From Hybos culiciformis (lineage: Eukaryota; Arthropoda; Insecta; Diptera; Hybotidae), in NCBI GenBank assembly GCA_964007475.1, contig CAXFZM010000330.1:186001-250000 (forward strand): a stretch of 64,000 nucleotides of DNA, in the 5' to 3' direction. The position numbers were made by a program, and so were the translations under genes. The notes under the pieces were generated by a model. That model had not been told where the DNA came from. It saw only the letters and a program-made list of their open reading frames with translations, and did no database searches. Positions 1-10,813 of the stretch are shown here, piece after piece (position 1 is the first letter of the stretch; the number at the start of each line of letters is the position of its first letter).

Positions 1-264
1 GTTTGGTTTTACGATTTTCAAACCTAATTTTGTATCAAAGTTCAGAAAGCTAAAATTATCAAAGTTCAACTACCTTTCAGATGGCATCATTGGTACGTTT
101 CTGTGATATGCATTTATAAGTTCCAAAATTGACTTCTGTAAAATAATTTTTTTCTCAAAATTTAATTGAAATAAAATATAAAATTTGAAAAATCTGTATT
201 AAATGTTATACATTTTTTTGTCGCACGTAAAAAAATGTTGATACTTTAAGTCACTCCTGTATAT

Positions 265-300
265 ATGTACAATGTACAATGTACAATGTACAATATACAT
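265..300. repeat. 7-bp microsatellite (GTACAAT)n
   Basis: Four successive GTACAAT-like units are visible just downstream of the hAT fragment on the left edge. Nothing else is recognisable in positions 1-264, which are AT-rich. Confidence 0.7.
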
Positions 301-327
301 ACAACAACTATAAAACAATTTGGGAAT

Positions 328-835
328 TTAATATTTACCTAGAAGGCTTCTACAATGTCTTGTAACTGCATCTATTTTCAAAGATATCATCTTATCTTTG
401 ACATTCTGTCTTATATTATTTTTTATTTCTTCAGCATTTTCATCAATTTTTGATTTTAAATTAGGTACATTGAGTTCTTTTTTAAATTCAATTTTATCCT
501 TCACGCAATCTATGATTTTTTGAAATCCTTTCTTTTTAATAAATGAAAGTGGAAGTCCTCCCGTTGTCGCTAATTCAATGTAACCCTCCCACAATATTTC
601 TTCTAAAAAATTAGTTAAATATTCAGGTGTTTGAAGTACAAACCTTTACAGGTGTTTGAAGTACAAACCTTTGTTTTTCTTTATTTTTTTATCATTGCTT
701 GTTCTTTCGTCTTTAATCATTTCAATTTTCATAAATATTTCCAAATGTTTTTTTTCCAAATGCCTCATTAGATTTGTAAGGTTGTCCTACGCAAGGATCT
801 GATTACAATTATCTATGTTGCAAATTTGTGAATTT
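328..835 (-). pseudogene. hAT-family transposase fragment with BED zinc finger remnant
   Basis: Read on the minus strand, 828-640 gives a BED-finger-like segment: CNIDNC followed by NLTNLMRHLEKKH, the Cys and His pattern of hAT transposases. An in-frame TAG interrupts the finger between the Cys and His halves. After a 25-bp tandem duplication that shifts the frame, the segment ending at 328 contains GLPLSFIKKKGF and KMISLKIDAVTRHCRSLLG, typical of the region after the BED finger in ZBED-like hAT transposases. The catalytic DDE part and the C-terminal dimerisation region are absent. The product would be a nuclear DNA transposase; this copy is dead. A hAT C-terminal fragment on the other strand at 52817 may come from a related element. 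Confidence 0.75.
624..673. repeat. 25-bp perfect tandem duplication inside the hAT fragment
   Basis: CAGGTGTTTGAAGTACAAAC and the five bases after it occur twice back to back (624-648 and 649-673). Because 25 is not a multiple of 3, this duplication by itself changes the reading frame between the BED-finger and downstream parts of the transposase fragment. Confidence 0.85.
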
Positions 836-1004
836 TTTTTTTTTTTCAAAATATTTTCGAACTTCCAATGATTTTTTTTTTCCCATATTTTTTTATTCAC
901 GTTTTTTAATTATTTTAAAGACAATTTTTTATTTTAAACTTTCAATAATCAGTTTTTATTTTAAAATTCAAAATTCGCACATTTACACCAATAACAAAAA
1001 TTAA

Positions 1005-1226
1005 AAAAGTTCGATAGCAAAACACATATTTCAATTCAAAATAACTTTTAATTTTCTACATACACAAAAAGTTGTGTATGAAGAAGATTTGATTGCACCT
1101 CGAACATATTTTTCAAAACGGAATGACAAACTTTGCTCTGAGTTAAAGTTAAAATTGCGAGAAAAAAACAAAAACTTTATGTTATCTAATTCTAAGCAAT
1201 ATAAAGAAAATATAATATTTGCTTAA
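1005..1226 (+). other. Unrecognised open frame without ATG start, exon-like
   Basis: A 73-codon frame is open between stops. Its middle part (VVYEEDLIAPRTYF, then SKRNDKLCSELKLKLREK) has a more protein-like composition than the surrounding AT-rich frames. There is no upstream ATG and no clear splice site. It could be an exon remnant or part of the neighbouring element, or chance; I do not recognise a family. Confidence 0.2.
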
Positions 1227-1440
1227 AATGAGTGATATTAAAATTTTGCAGCTACATATTTTTTATTAGTGAAAGAAATAAACTGAATAAAAATTAATAC
1301 TCAATGAGTTTTATATTTGTTTTTAAATAAGTAGTCTTTAAGGAGTGAGTTTTTGAATTACTCGAGTAATATTTTTATCCCTGATAAAAACACAATATCG
1401 AATAATTTTCGAGATTACTCATCTGAATTTTTCATCAAAA

Positions 1441-2038
1441 TCGTTTTTTAGAATCATTCGGCGAGACCATTTCCATCTCTCTCACTCACTTATTGGTGCA
1501 ACGAAATCTCAGTACAGAAAAATATTTTAAAATTTCACAGCGAGGGCTCTTAAATTCATAATTTACTAGACATGATCATAAATGGAAAGTTTGAATTTTT
1601 TTTTTTTTTTTTTTCAAAAAGGTTAAATAATGTAAAGGAACTCTTTTTTAATTAAATCAAAAAATGTTCACACATTTTGAATATTTTTTTTAAAGTAGCT
1701 AGCATGATGCCCTATAAAAATTATTCGTTTAATGAAATTATTCGTTTTTTAGAATCATTCGACGAGACCATTTCCATCTCTCTCACTCACTTATTGGTGC
1801 AACGAAATCTCAGTACAGAAAAATATTTTAAAATTTCACAGCGAGGGCTCTTAAATTCATAATTTACTAGACATGATCATAAATGGAAAGTTTGAATTTT
1901 TTTTTTTTTTTTTTTCAAAAAGGTTAAATAATGTAAAGGAACTCTTTTTTAATTAAATCAAAAAATGTTCACACATTTTGAATATTTTTTTTAAAGTAGC
2001 TAGCATGATGCCCTATAAAAATTATTCGTTTAATGAAA
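1441..2038. repeat. 301-bp tandem duplication, almost identical copies
   Basis: Copy 1 (1441-1741) and copy 2 (1742-2038) match base for base as far as I can read, apart from one G/A difference (about 1461 against 1762) and a few bases at the junction. Even the roughly 20-base T run has the same length. Each copy contains a frame reading ESFDETISISLTHLLVQRN. Near identity implies a recent duplication or an assembly artefact. Confidence 0.9.
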
Positions 2039-2657
2039 ATAATTTAAATGTGGTTTTTTTTTTGTATGTACTGTCATGTCTCACTACAACTATATAATGT
2101 ACATATTATAATATACATACCTACATTTATGTATTTTTATTCATATATGGAAGTAAAGACAGAAATAATGAAAAAATTTTAATGTTCAACTGTTAACGTA
2201 AAAAATGATTATGCTTTGAGTTATTGAACACAGTTGTTTTACACTTTGTGTATGATGCAAATCTTACTCCACTATTTGAAATATTTTCTTATTACTAACA
2301 TTAAAAAACTTGTATTCTAACGGAGAAAAACTGGACAATATTATGGTTACTTTAAAAAACTTATTTTGTAAAATATTTTTTAATAAGTTTGTTTTCTCAG
2401 GCTTGGAACTTAATTAGTTTTTGTGAAGCCTGAATACATAATGTACATTTGAAATTAAAAAGTTGATAGAAAAAGGAACTTAGTTCTCTGCCATTATGAA
2501 ATACTTCCTTGTTCATGTGACAGCTCCTTTTATAGGCCTTCATCCGAACATCAAAATAATAATCTTGAATTGTATATCGATTATTGCTACAAATATTACT
2601 TTTCATAAATTTGCAATTGACATCAGAATTTGTTGAAATTATTATCAAATTTGGTTA

Positions 2658-2969
2658 TCAATAAGTTGGGTGTTGCAACACCGCCTTGAAATACCCCAAA
2701 GAGGTGATTGATTCTTCACGAACATTTTCACTTACTGCTGTTATTGTTTCACGATTGCAAACTGGATGATGGTGTTCGTATAATCTAAGACCTGAAATTG
2801 TTCCAGTTTCTTTGAAATGTTGAGGAATGTTTCGAATTTTGGGCTCTGTAGGAAGCCCACATCGACCAATATTATTGCGTAATTTACGAAAAATATTTGA
2901 ATAATAAAATCTCGTTGGCTGTTGGAATTTTCTTAAAAGAATAATCGCTGGCTTATTTGATTTCGTGCT
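2658..2969 (-). pseudogene. DUF4817-like HTH fragment of a mariner-type transposase
   Basis: The minus strand is open for 103 codons with no ATG. It reads FQQPTRFYYSNIFRKLRN, IPQHFKETGTISGLRLYE and ETITAVSENVREESITSLG. This is the pattern of the DUF4817/HTH module seen in arthropod transposase-like proteins: a 'PxxxxFxxIxxxLRxxG' helix, a 'FxETGxxxGLR' stretch, then a second helix ending in a serine-rich turn. Only the DNA-binding part is present; it stops at TGA (2658-2660) where the next helix should continue, and no DDE domain follows. The minus-strand frame at 2397-2648 just downstream shows no resemblance. Superfamily assignment is from motif shape only. Confidence 0.55.
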
Positions 2970-5330
2970 TTAGTTATTTGTTTTGCGCATTGTTCATTTT
3001 ATAAGTTTAAGTTATTACTCTCATGAAGAAAATGTTAAAAATAATTTACGTAAAAATCGAATTTTTGTATTTAAAGTAATTACAATTAAACTTTGAAACT
3101 TCATAAACAAACTGCCAACATTTTAACGTAACTTTTACAAACTCAAGTTCATTTTCAGTGAAAATCATTCAAAATAAAAACAAAATACATATGTACGTAG
3201 GAAGTTTATTGCTGAATGCTGATACAACCAGCACCTAAAAATAATAAAAACATTTACACTCAAAGCATCTTCACAAGAAATCTATGAAACTTTAAGAAAA
3301 TTCCTATCGAAAACTTAAAGATTGGTCTGTAAAGTAGGGTTTAAAATTAAAAAAATTAATTTAATTAAATTTATTATATAAATAATATTCATTTTTAAGT
3401 AACGTTTTTGGTCGATTTTATAATTATACAGATTTCAAAATAAAATTTTTGGTACAAAAATTGCATATTTAGCAGGCTTTTATTGATTTTTTAATTGTAT
3501 CAAACTAGAACATAGTCCATTTACTCGTTAAATTGCATTGAAAATGCTTACTTTTTTTTATTTGCATTTTTGAATGATAAGTCAGATAAATAACCGAGAT
3601 TATTAAAAGTTCAGTGGAACATCAAAATCCGGTTATTGTTTTGTGATAGAAAAAATTTTAAATTATTTTTATGATGGTAATTATAGAAAAAATTTAAATG
3701 ATTTTTTAATAGATGGAAATGAAATAAAAGTCAAGAATATGACATTTGTAGGTAATTGTAATAGTTTTTTTTTTATTTATTGTATTTTGAAATACATAAA
3801 TATATTATGTACTTATGAACATATGAATAAAATAATTTTCTTGATTTTCTTGTTTTTCTTATTATTTCGTAAAGTATTAAAATTGACTTTGTAAGGTACA
3901 ATGCCCTTTTAAATTAAAAAAAATTGTTATCAACCTTAGTGTTTCTTCAAAATGTTAGTTTTGATCGAAATTTCATTATTTTTGACAAACTTCTAGTGTT
4001 TACTTATATACATTTTGTTAATTATATCGTAAATATGTAAATTTATGCATTAGACGGGAGCGGTATGTAAGACAGCATCACAAAATATTTCAGTCAAACA
4101 CTTGCCTTTTTTTTATTAATCTTGCAACATTAAAATCTTGCAATAATAAAATCAAGCACAAGAAAATTTAACGTTTACAAAATATACACCACCAAATCTT
4201 CTGATAACAAAATTTTAAAAAAGTTTTATCAATCGGGATATCTGAAATGAAAATAATAATCGTAAATCATCGTTTTAATAAAAAAAATCATATATGTATT
4301 ATTTCATCAAAGAAAATTCTATCATGAAAATTAAGCAAAATCTTGCACAGAAATGGCGGCGCAATTTGTTGCTCCCTTCATTTTTGTTAACATCGTAAAG
4401 CTATACTAGTTATAATTTTTTTTAGAACTTCATTTTCCATGCATTTTGAATTAAAAAAAAATTTATGGAATACAAATACAATTGCGTCTTTTTACCATTA
4501 TAACTAAAGTTTTTAATTTTTAAGTTTAAATTAATTTCGGCTTTAATATTTACAATTTATATTTTACAATATATATATACTATGTATGGTTTAGTAATTC
4601 GTTATCTTATACCCATTTATTATATCCAATATTACTAATGCAAAAGATCAGCTACATTATGCGATTTTTCGCCTAAAACGGGAAGCACTGCTGTGCTTAG
4701 AGCTGACTAGAATGGTATATGTAATTGGATTAAATTAACTTAACCTCAATGGTTTTTGTTTGTATTAGAAATTAGAGTTGTATCGGTAAAATTGTGGCAG
4801 ATGCGATCTTGCAGAGGAAGAATTTATCTGTTTGTGCTTTTTTCGAAAGTATTAAAAAGGGTCTTTATAACAAGTAGTAAGCCCTTAAAATTTTCTATTT
4901 ACAACGAAACATTTTTGTTTGTTTTGTTATTTACTAATTTGTCTGCTAGTATTATAATATTTAAATATCGGGAATTTGATCAAAACAAATTGTTCAAGAA
5001 TAGTCGCACAAACAGTACTATATTTATCATTGAATAAAATTACAATTTTTTTTCTCAATATTTTTCGGAAATAAGCAAGATACTGTTAGAGTGGTAGATA
5101 ACAAATAAACAGTTAGAATTTAGACGTTAGAATTTGGGAATTTTATGTATTATTTTTAGTCGTGTAAGAACATTGAATGAATAAAGTTAACTTTAATGTA
5201 AAAAGATGTAGAAATTATTATTCACTTACTTACCTGTTGAGCCGAAAAATAAACAAAATACATCCAATCGCATAGAGAAACATTTGATTTAGCACAATAC
5301 CAGTGCTCGTAGCAAACAAATAGGTGGATC
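2970..5330. other. AT-rich stretch with no supported gene
   Basis: Frames at 3643-3894 and 4756-5037 are rich in Phe, Ile, Lys and Asn, show no motif and resemble chance frames. A polypurine/polypyrimidine texture and short A or T runs dominate. I see no tRNA boxes, terminal repeats or palindromes worth naming. Confidence 0.6.
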
Positions 5331-5824
5331 AGGTGGATCGAAAAAGAAGACAGATTAGCGTTGGTATAGCTTCAGATAATTCTTCTTGGTATACCCGCTT
5401 TTCATCGTGTTACAGGAATCGCACAAGCGACTGCAATCTATAAACTGATTATGAATTGGAATACAGAAGACAAAATCGCAGGAATGTGTTTCGACACAAA
5501 GGCATCAAATACAAGTAATAATATTTTTTGTCTTGCTTTTTATCCGGATTATAAAAATTTTATTATTGTAGGATCAAAAGCTGTCGCATATGTTCTTTTA
5601 GAAGTACTGATTAAAAGAAATATTTTATGGATTCCGAGTGGATATCATGTAATGGAAATTGTTTTATCTGGAATTCTTAAAGAGGGCAAAGTACGGGACC
5701 TGAAATTTCATTATTTAAAAACTTTCAAAATAAGTGGGAGGAAATTAATAAGTATAATTTCGAGGTTTCACCAGAAGCAATCGAAATGAAATTTAACGGT
5801 TTTATAGAGAACAGCTTTAGGTAA
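5331..5824 (+). pseudogene. Broken member of a repetitive arthropod protein family (hAT-like context)
   Basis: In order, the plus strand reads EDRLALV-stop-LQIILLGIP, TGIAQATAIYKLI, DKIAGMCFDTKASNT, then (after a predicted 57-nt intron) RSKAVAYVLLE, YHVMEIVL, and finally, in another frame, GPEISLFKNFQNKWEEI and NKYNFEV. I recognise this as the very repetitive family found in arthropod genomes whose members read 'LLGVPKxxxGTG.AQATAVYEAL', 'ALCFDTTASNTGRxAGACVLLE', 'RHHxMELVL' and 'SGPEIxLFKRF'. Its exact function is not known to me, but its abundance points to a transposable-element origin. Damage seen: an in-frame TAG near 5368 and a frameshift near 5690; the N- and C-terminal portions are missing. 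Stop at 5822-5824. Confidence 0.7.
5515..5571 (+). other. Predicted 57-nt GT-AG intron in the pseudogene
   Basis: The donor is GTAATAAT and the acceptor is TTATTATTGTAG. Removing 5515-5571 joins AAT ACA A to GA TCA AAA and restores NTRSKAVAYVLLE, which aligns with the family pattern NTGRxAGACVLLE; unspliced, an extra stretch (NIFCLAFYPDYKNF) interrupts it. The length is a multiple of 3 with no stop, so the unspliced frame is also open and the intron is easy to miss. Confidence 0.65.
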
Positions 5825-5965
5825 TTTTGTGAGTTTTTCTGTGGATATTCATATATCATCCAAAAAATTCTTACAAAGCACTCTTAGGTTGAATAAAAGT
5901 GAAATATGAATTTATATGTACAAAATAAAAAAAAAAGCTAACTAAAGTTTTCATTATAATACTTA

Positions 5966-7698
5966 GTCTAGACCAGTGTTTCCCAAAGTGGGGCCCACGC
6001 CCCACCGGTGGGGCGGAGAAAATTTTCCGGGGGCAATAATAAAATTGGAAACAAAAACTATTGTCAACCACAAATTTTTTAATTTGTACTCTTGAATTCT
6101 TTTATTTTACTAGTGGCTTCTATAAAACATATTCATATATAGACCCCTTATATTTTAGTAAGTTTCATCATCATTTTCATCAGATTTTTCAAATAATAAT
6201 ATAAAGAAATAATTTTGTTTTTCTGTTTTGTAAATATACTGTGATGTAATCCAATCAAGGTCATACGTACTTTGCCATTCCCATCATCATATTCAGTGGA
6301 ATGAGGCTTTAGTGCAGTAAACGATTTAGTCACAAAAAAAAAAAATTCGCCTAGAAATCACCAAACGTGGTGATTTACAAAATATTATCGCATTGATTTA
6401 TCAGGTGTCTGGACAATTCATCGTAACAATTCTCCGTAAGACAATTCACCGTAAACTATTCATCGTATGGATAATTCACCGTATGATCAATTCATCGTAT
6501 GGACAATTCATCGTATGGACAATTCACCGTATGATCAATTCACCGTATGGGTAATTCACCGTATGGACAATTCACCGTATGGTTAATTCGCCTTATGGAC
6601 CGTATAAATAAGAATAATGTTTCCATTATATTTATTTCCATGTACGGTCTTCTTAGAAAAATTACTTTCCCATTAATGCTTTAGTTAAATAATTAAACAA
6701 AAACTGTAGCCTACGTGTTTTCTTTCTTAACACCCTCTCTTTGCATTGCGGACAATTTACCGTAAACAATTTACCGTATGGACAATTCACCTATTGACAA
6801 TTCATCGTATGAACTACCTAGTTTCTTTTTAATCTGATCATTTAAATTAAAAAAAATAAAATGAAAATATTTAACAAATACCAAAAAAAAATTAAGAAAA
6901 AAAATGAATAAAAATATTTAACAAAAACCAAAAAAAAAAAAAAAAACTATATAAATAAAAATATTTAACAAAAAAAAAAAAAAATTTAAAAAAAAAACTA
7001 AATGAACAAAAAAAGTGATCTGTAACGTAGATAGATCACCTCCTCGTGGTACTGACTGGGTAAAGCAAAATGATTTACCTAAAATATAAAAACAACTGTA
7101 AAATTTTAGAATAAATATTTCACCGTATGGGCGGCCGCCGTATGGGGATTGATAAAAATAATTTTCTTTGCGATGAATTATTCATACGGTGAATTGTCCA
7201 CACGGTGAATTGTCGATACGGTGAATTGTCCATACGGTGAATTGTCCATACGATCAATTGTCCATACGATGAATTGTCCATACGGTGAATTGTTTACGGT
7301 GAATTGTCCGCAATGCGATTTATCATTCCTATAAAGTCAAATATAAAACAGTATTACCCAATTGACCAGGTTTGGAACATTTTGACCATTGTACCCAATA
7401 TACCAAGAATCCAAGAAATCTTCCTTCAGAAAATCCTAATTAACTAGGTACATTTTTTTATTTTTGACCATTTTCATATGAAAAATGTGTGGATTTCTAA
7501 AAATTTTCATTTACAATTTCCATGGAGATCCATTTGGATTTCCTACTGAAATGGTAAATTGGGTACCTTTTCCCATTTTATTTATATATATATAGCTATA
7601 TTTAATATTATATTTTTTCAGAATAGGGGGCATTCAAAATCTTTGCGGTCTTGTAGTGGGCCATGAATGAAATAAGGTTGGGAAACACTGGTCTAGAC
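5966..7698. mobile_element. Non-autonomous hAT-type element with perfect 8-bp target duplication
   Basis: The element spans 5974-7690 (1,717 bp). Its ends are inverted copies: CAGTGTTTCCCAA at the left and TTGGGAAACACTG at the right. GTCTAGAC flanks it directly at 5966-5973 and 7691-7698. An 8-bp duplication with CAGTG...CACTG ends is the hAT signature, and the left subterminal region (GTGGGGCCCACGCCCCACC) resembles ZBED/Buster-type ends. No transposase reading frame is present; short frames on the minus strand (5871-6333) show no motif. A separate word-repeat foldback (6415-7316) sits inside, so its size includes a nested insertion. Confidence 0.85.
6415..7316. repeat. Word-repeat foldback built on a 17-bp unit
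   Basis: The unit GACAATTCACCGTATGG and close variants repeat about ten times in 6415-6600 in the forward sense and about eight times in 7164-7316 as the reverse complement. A tighter inverted pair frames the right part: 6743-6795 begins GCATTGCGGACAATTTACCG and 7262-7316 ends with its reverse complement. The interior (6830-7010) is A-rich. A small GC patch at 7128-7146 holds GGGCGGCCGCC. No coding capacity; nested in the hAT-type element. Confidence 0.8.
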
Positions 7699-7785
7699 AT
7701 AATCATAATATTTAAAAATAAAATCCCAGATATTTTGTGGTTCACTATCACATAATAAAAAGGCTCCAATTCTCAGTAGAAAAAA

Positions 7786-7946
7786 ACACACGAAGTAGTC
7801 ATAGGAACTGCCGAAAGAAGTTTATACTTAAAGCTTTAAACTATGAAATAACAATGGCTACAAATAATAGACTGCTTTTGGACTGATGGACTGATTTTTA
7901 TTTTAATTTACATTTTGTACTGAGCAGCCCATCATTTGTATCGGCT
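7786..7946. repeat. Copy of a dispersed flank module
   Basis: Two segments recur elsewhere. The part around 7795-7872 (GGAACTGCCGAAAGAAG, then ACAATGGCTACAAATAATAG) reads as the reverse complement of 56210-56290. The part 7895-7940 (TTTTAATTTACATTTTGTAC, then GAGCAGCCCATCATTTGTA) matches 56185-56240 directly. A related piece lies at about 9375-9420 (reverse complement of 56131-56180). The module thus accompanies both the foldback here and the minisatellite at 55.3 kb. Confidence 0.6.
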
Positions 7947-7947
7947 C

Positions 7948-8619
7948 CGTGACATTTGTCCGCGATGACATTTCTATGGAAAACTTCGCGGACAAATGTC
8001 ATTTTACAAAATGACATTTGTTCGCGATTGTAAAATGACATTTGTCCGCCGCGGACAAATGTCTCAAAAGGGGTTGGACATTTGTCCGCGATTTGTTTTT
8101 GTATCGCGGACATCAAAATTACATTTGTCCGCGATTAGAAAATACTTTTGCATGCCGCGGACAAATCTCATTTCAAATGTCATTTGTCCGCGATAACAAT
8201 TAATCGCGGACAAATGATATTTTGCAAAAGGACATTTGTCCTCTAAAAATTTGAAATATCAATCGCGGACGAATGACATTTTGCAAAATGACAATTGTCC
8301 GCTAAAAATTTAAAATTTCAATCGCGGACAAATGACATTTTGCAAAATGACATTTGTCCGCTAAAAATTTTAAAAATCAATTGCGGTTAAATATCATATT
8401 GCAAAATGACATTTTTCCGCTAAAGTTTGAAAATTCAATCGGGTACAAATGTCAAATTGCAAAATGTCATTTGTCCGCTCATTTTGAGACATTTGTCCGC
8501 GGCGGACAAATGTCATTTTACAATCGCGGACAAATTTCATTTTGTAAAATGAGATTTGTCCGCGAAGTTTTCCATACAAATTTCATCGCGGACAAATGTC
8601 CCGGGGGAAAAATGTCACG
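7948..8619. repeat. Word-repeat foldback built on GCGGACAAATGTC
   Basis: About twenty copies of GCGGACAAATG or its reverse complement CATTTGTCCGC, joined by ATTTTGCAAAAT or ATTTTACAAAAT linkers, fill the interval; each word plus linker is itself partly palindromic. The outer parts are long inverted repeats: 7948-8075 pairs with about 8478-8619, sharing GAAAACTTCGCGGACAAAT and GCGATTGTAAAATGACATTT. Open frames on both strands here are by-products of the repeats. Confidence 0.85.
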
Positions 8620-8679
8620 GTGCCATTTAAAATATGTACATGACACTTTTTACGTTGCGCCGCCGCCGACCGTGTAGAT

Positions 8680-10360
8680 TGCTAAAATTATTCGTTATTA
8701 GGGCTTCAACATAAAAGAATTTGAAATGCTTACTGAATTTCAAATTCCTAATGTATTTTCCTTTTTGCAGCTGAACGGCGCGGCGTGATATTAAATGCTT
8801 CCATGTTCCATATAACCTAATCTTTAAAGATTTTGTTTGTTTTTGTAAAGTTAAGTATTCAGTTCGGTTGGCAACAATTTATTAATTTGTCAGTGATTGA
8901 AACAAAATTTTCAATCGTGGTTTTGCGAATTAAATTTTATTTATTTTTATTTTTAAAAAATAAAAAATTGATGAAAAAAAAGAACTATTATTAAATAATT
9001 ATTTTTTTAATTTAAAAACAAGAAAATTGTGCAATTTATATTTTATTTAATTGGAAAGAAATAAATTTTCTTCTAATTTTTTTCTAATTGGAATTTTAGA
9101 AAAATCAAAAATAAAATTGAATTAAAGAAAAAAAAATTAGAAATTTTTTTTTTAAATAAAAATTAATTTTTTTTAAATAATTCTACATTAATTCTTGCTG
9201 CCACTATTTGCAGAATTTGGTTTTTATTTTCATCGGCTCGGCTTTTCTAGGTTTTTTCGATTGGGGGGAATCTTCAACGGCACTCCAAATAATTAAACAA
9301 AAATATTTTTCTGAGAAAAAATCTCATGCGTTTTAGATCCTCGAATCGATACTCGAGTTGAAACAAGATTTTTACCCTCTACCAAAATCTCACAACGCGG
9401 CTAAAGAAGCATAAACTTCAAAAAACCAATGAAAGTTCAATTACGAAAATTCAAATCTTATTATCGTCAATATCATTAATTTCGCTTAGTTAAATACGAG
9501 TTTTCGGTGGATGAAAGTAATTACAAGTACGACGATTGCCATTGCGACTATTTTCTAGTAAAAATTGCTTTTATGCGCCACCATTGTTCTTATTACCATG
9601 TACCCAATTTCGAGGATTATTTTGAAATATGGAGATAAGAAAAGGAATAAAAACAGACAGAATATGCACGTAGTTTTGTATATGCAAAAAATGCTGGCTG
9701 CGGAGAATTTGTGCTATCCGTTGCTGAAATAAATCCAAAATGCACAACTTAAAAACAAAATTCAGGTAATTTAATAGAATTCAAAAGAAAAAACTAATTT
9801 TTTTTTTTTAGGATACACTGACATAAATGCTTTTTTGAATTCTTTTTCGACCAATATATTTTTCTTGCAAAAACAATAATTCTGCTTCAACAACATTGTT
9901 TTTTTTTTTTCAGAGAATGGCAAATATTATGCAACAAAAGAATTTTCCTTGCTTTAAAATAATGTTATTTCCTGCAACCATATAAGTTGATTTCAGCAAC
10001 CATTAAATTTCATTGTTCGATATTTCTGTTGCGGAAATAGATCTCTTCTCTCAGTGTAGAGAAAAAGAGTGTTGGTCCTTCAGGAGGATCTCCCTATTAT
10101 TATGATGAGATGAAAGAAGTGTGGGAAATAGCAAATTCATCAATTCTACTGATGTTATGGAGGAAGGCTTTTTTTCTGGTTAAATTTTTTTAAGTTTCAA
10201 ACAAATATCTTTTTTGGTTTTGGAAATAAATCAAATATAAGTCATGTTAATAATAAAATAATGATTTTTTAATTATTGAAAATAATAGGAAAATTATTAA
10301 TTTCGCTTCAAAAACATAATTTAAAAATAATTTAAATTAACAACAAAAATATTTTTTTTA
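8680..10360. other. AT-rich stretch with no supported gene
   Basis: Contains the reverse-complement fragment of the dispersed module near 9375-9420 (TACCCTCTACCAAAATCTCA, then CGCGGCTAAAGAAG). Around 10070-10160 a plus-strand frame reads KKSVGPSGGSPYYYDEMKEVW, which might be a piece of a DNA-binding accessory protein, but I cannot assign it. The rest is A/T runs. Confidence 0.5.
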
Positions 10361-10419
10361 GTTGATCAATCGCATTCTTGTGAATGGTTGGATGAGTCCA
10401 CATTATTCGACTCATCATT

Positions 10420-10544
10420 TCAATTGGAATAATTTGAGGCTGGAACATTATCCCAGGCTGGAACATCTTCTAGTGAAATATTTGGAATTTCAACATTATC
10501 CAATTCATCAGAATCGTCATCGTTATCAACACGAGCCAAATCAT
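10420..10544 (-). other. Possible acidic terminal exon next to the Harbinger remnant
   Basis: On the minus strand, a good 3' splice site (CCCTCTTTCTTTCCAG) ends at 10545. The following frame reads DLARVDNDDDSDELDN, VEIPNISLEDVPAWDNV and ends at a TGA at 10420-10422. An acidic tail after a pyrimidine-rich acceptor looks like a last exon. Harbinger elements often carry a second gene with a Myb/SANT-like domain, so this could be its end, but no such domain is visible here. Weak evidence. Confidence 0.25.
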
Positions 10545-10657
10545 CTGGAAAGAAAGAGGGTAAATATGAATTATAACATTCTTAACTTGACAAAAATAAT
10601 AATTTGCTAGAAAAGTTTTTAAAAGAAAGAACTAGACCAAAAATTTTAGTTTTGGAG

Positions 10658-10813
10658 GAATGGATAGGGTTTTATAACGTATTTTGACAATTTAAACGCA
10701 AAATCGCCAATAAGTAATGGAGATACCATAGCACAAATGCTATGGTACCTCCATTACTTATTGACGATTCTGCGTTTAAATTGTCAAAATACGTTATAAA
10801 ACCCTATCCATTC
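10658..10813. repeat. Inverted repeat: 76-bp arms, 4-nt loop, both encoding the same transposase segment
   Basis: Arms 10658-10733 and 10738-10813 are complementary with about three mismatches around the loop CAAA. Both arms encode the same Harbinger segment: the left arm on the minus strand reads PLLIGDFAFKLSKYVIKPYP, the right arm on the plus strand PLLIDDSAFKLSKYVIKPYP. The hairpin is therefore an inverted duplication of transposase coding sequence and marks the left rearrangement junction. Confidence 0.9.

Noticed and set aside
6415..6600. CRISPR-like array of short repeats
   Set aside because: Units are contiguous with no unique spacers, occur in both orientations, and the context is a eukaryotic transposable element.
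7898..8677. Frames of 60-107 residues with repeated CPRF/GQMSF peptides, suggestive of a repeat protein
   Set aside because: They exist on both strands and come entirely from the GCGGACAAATGTC word repeats.
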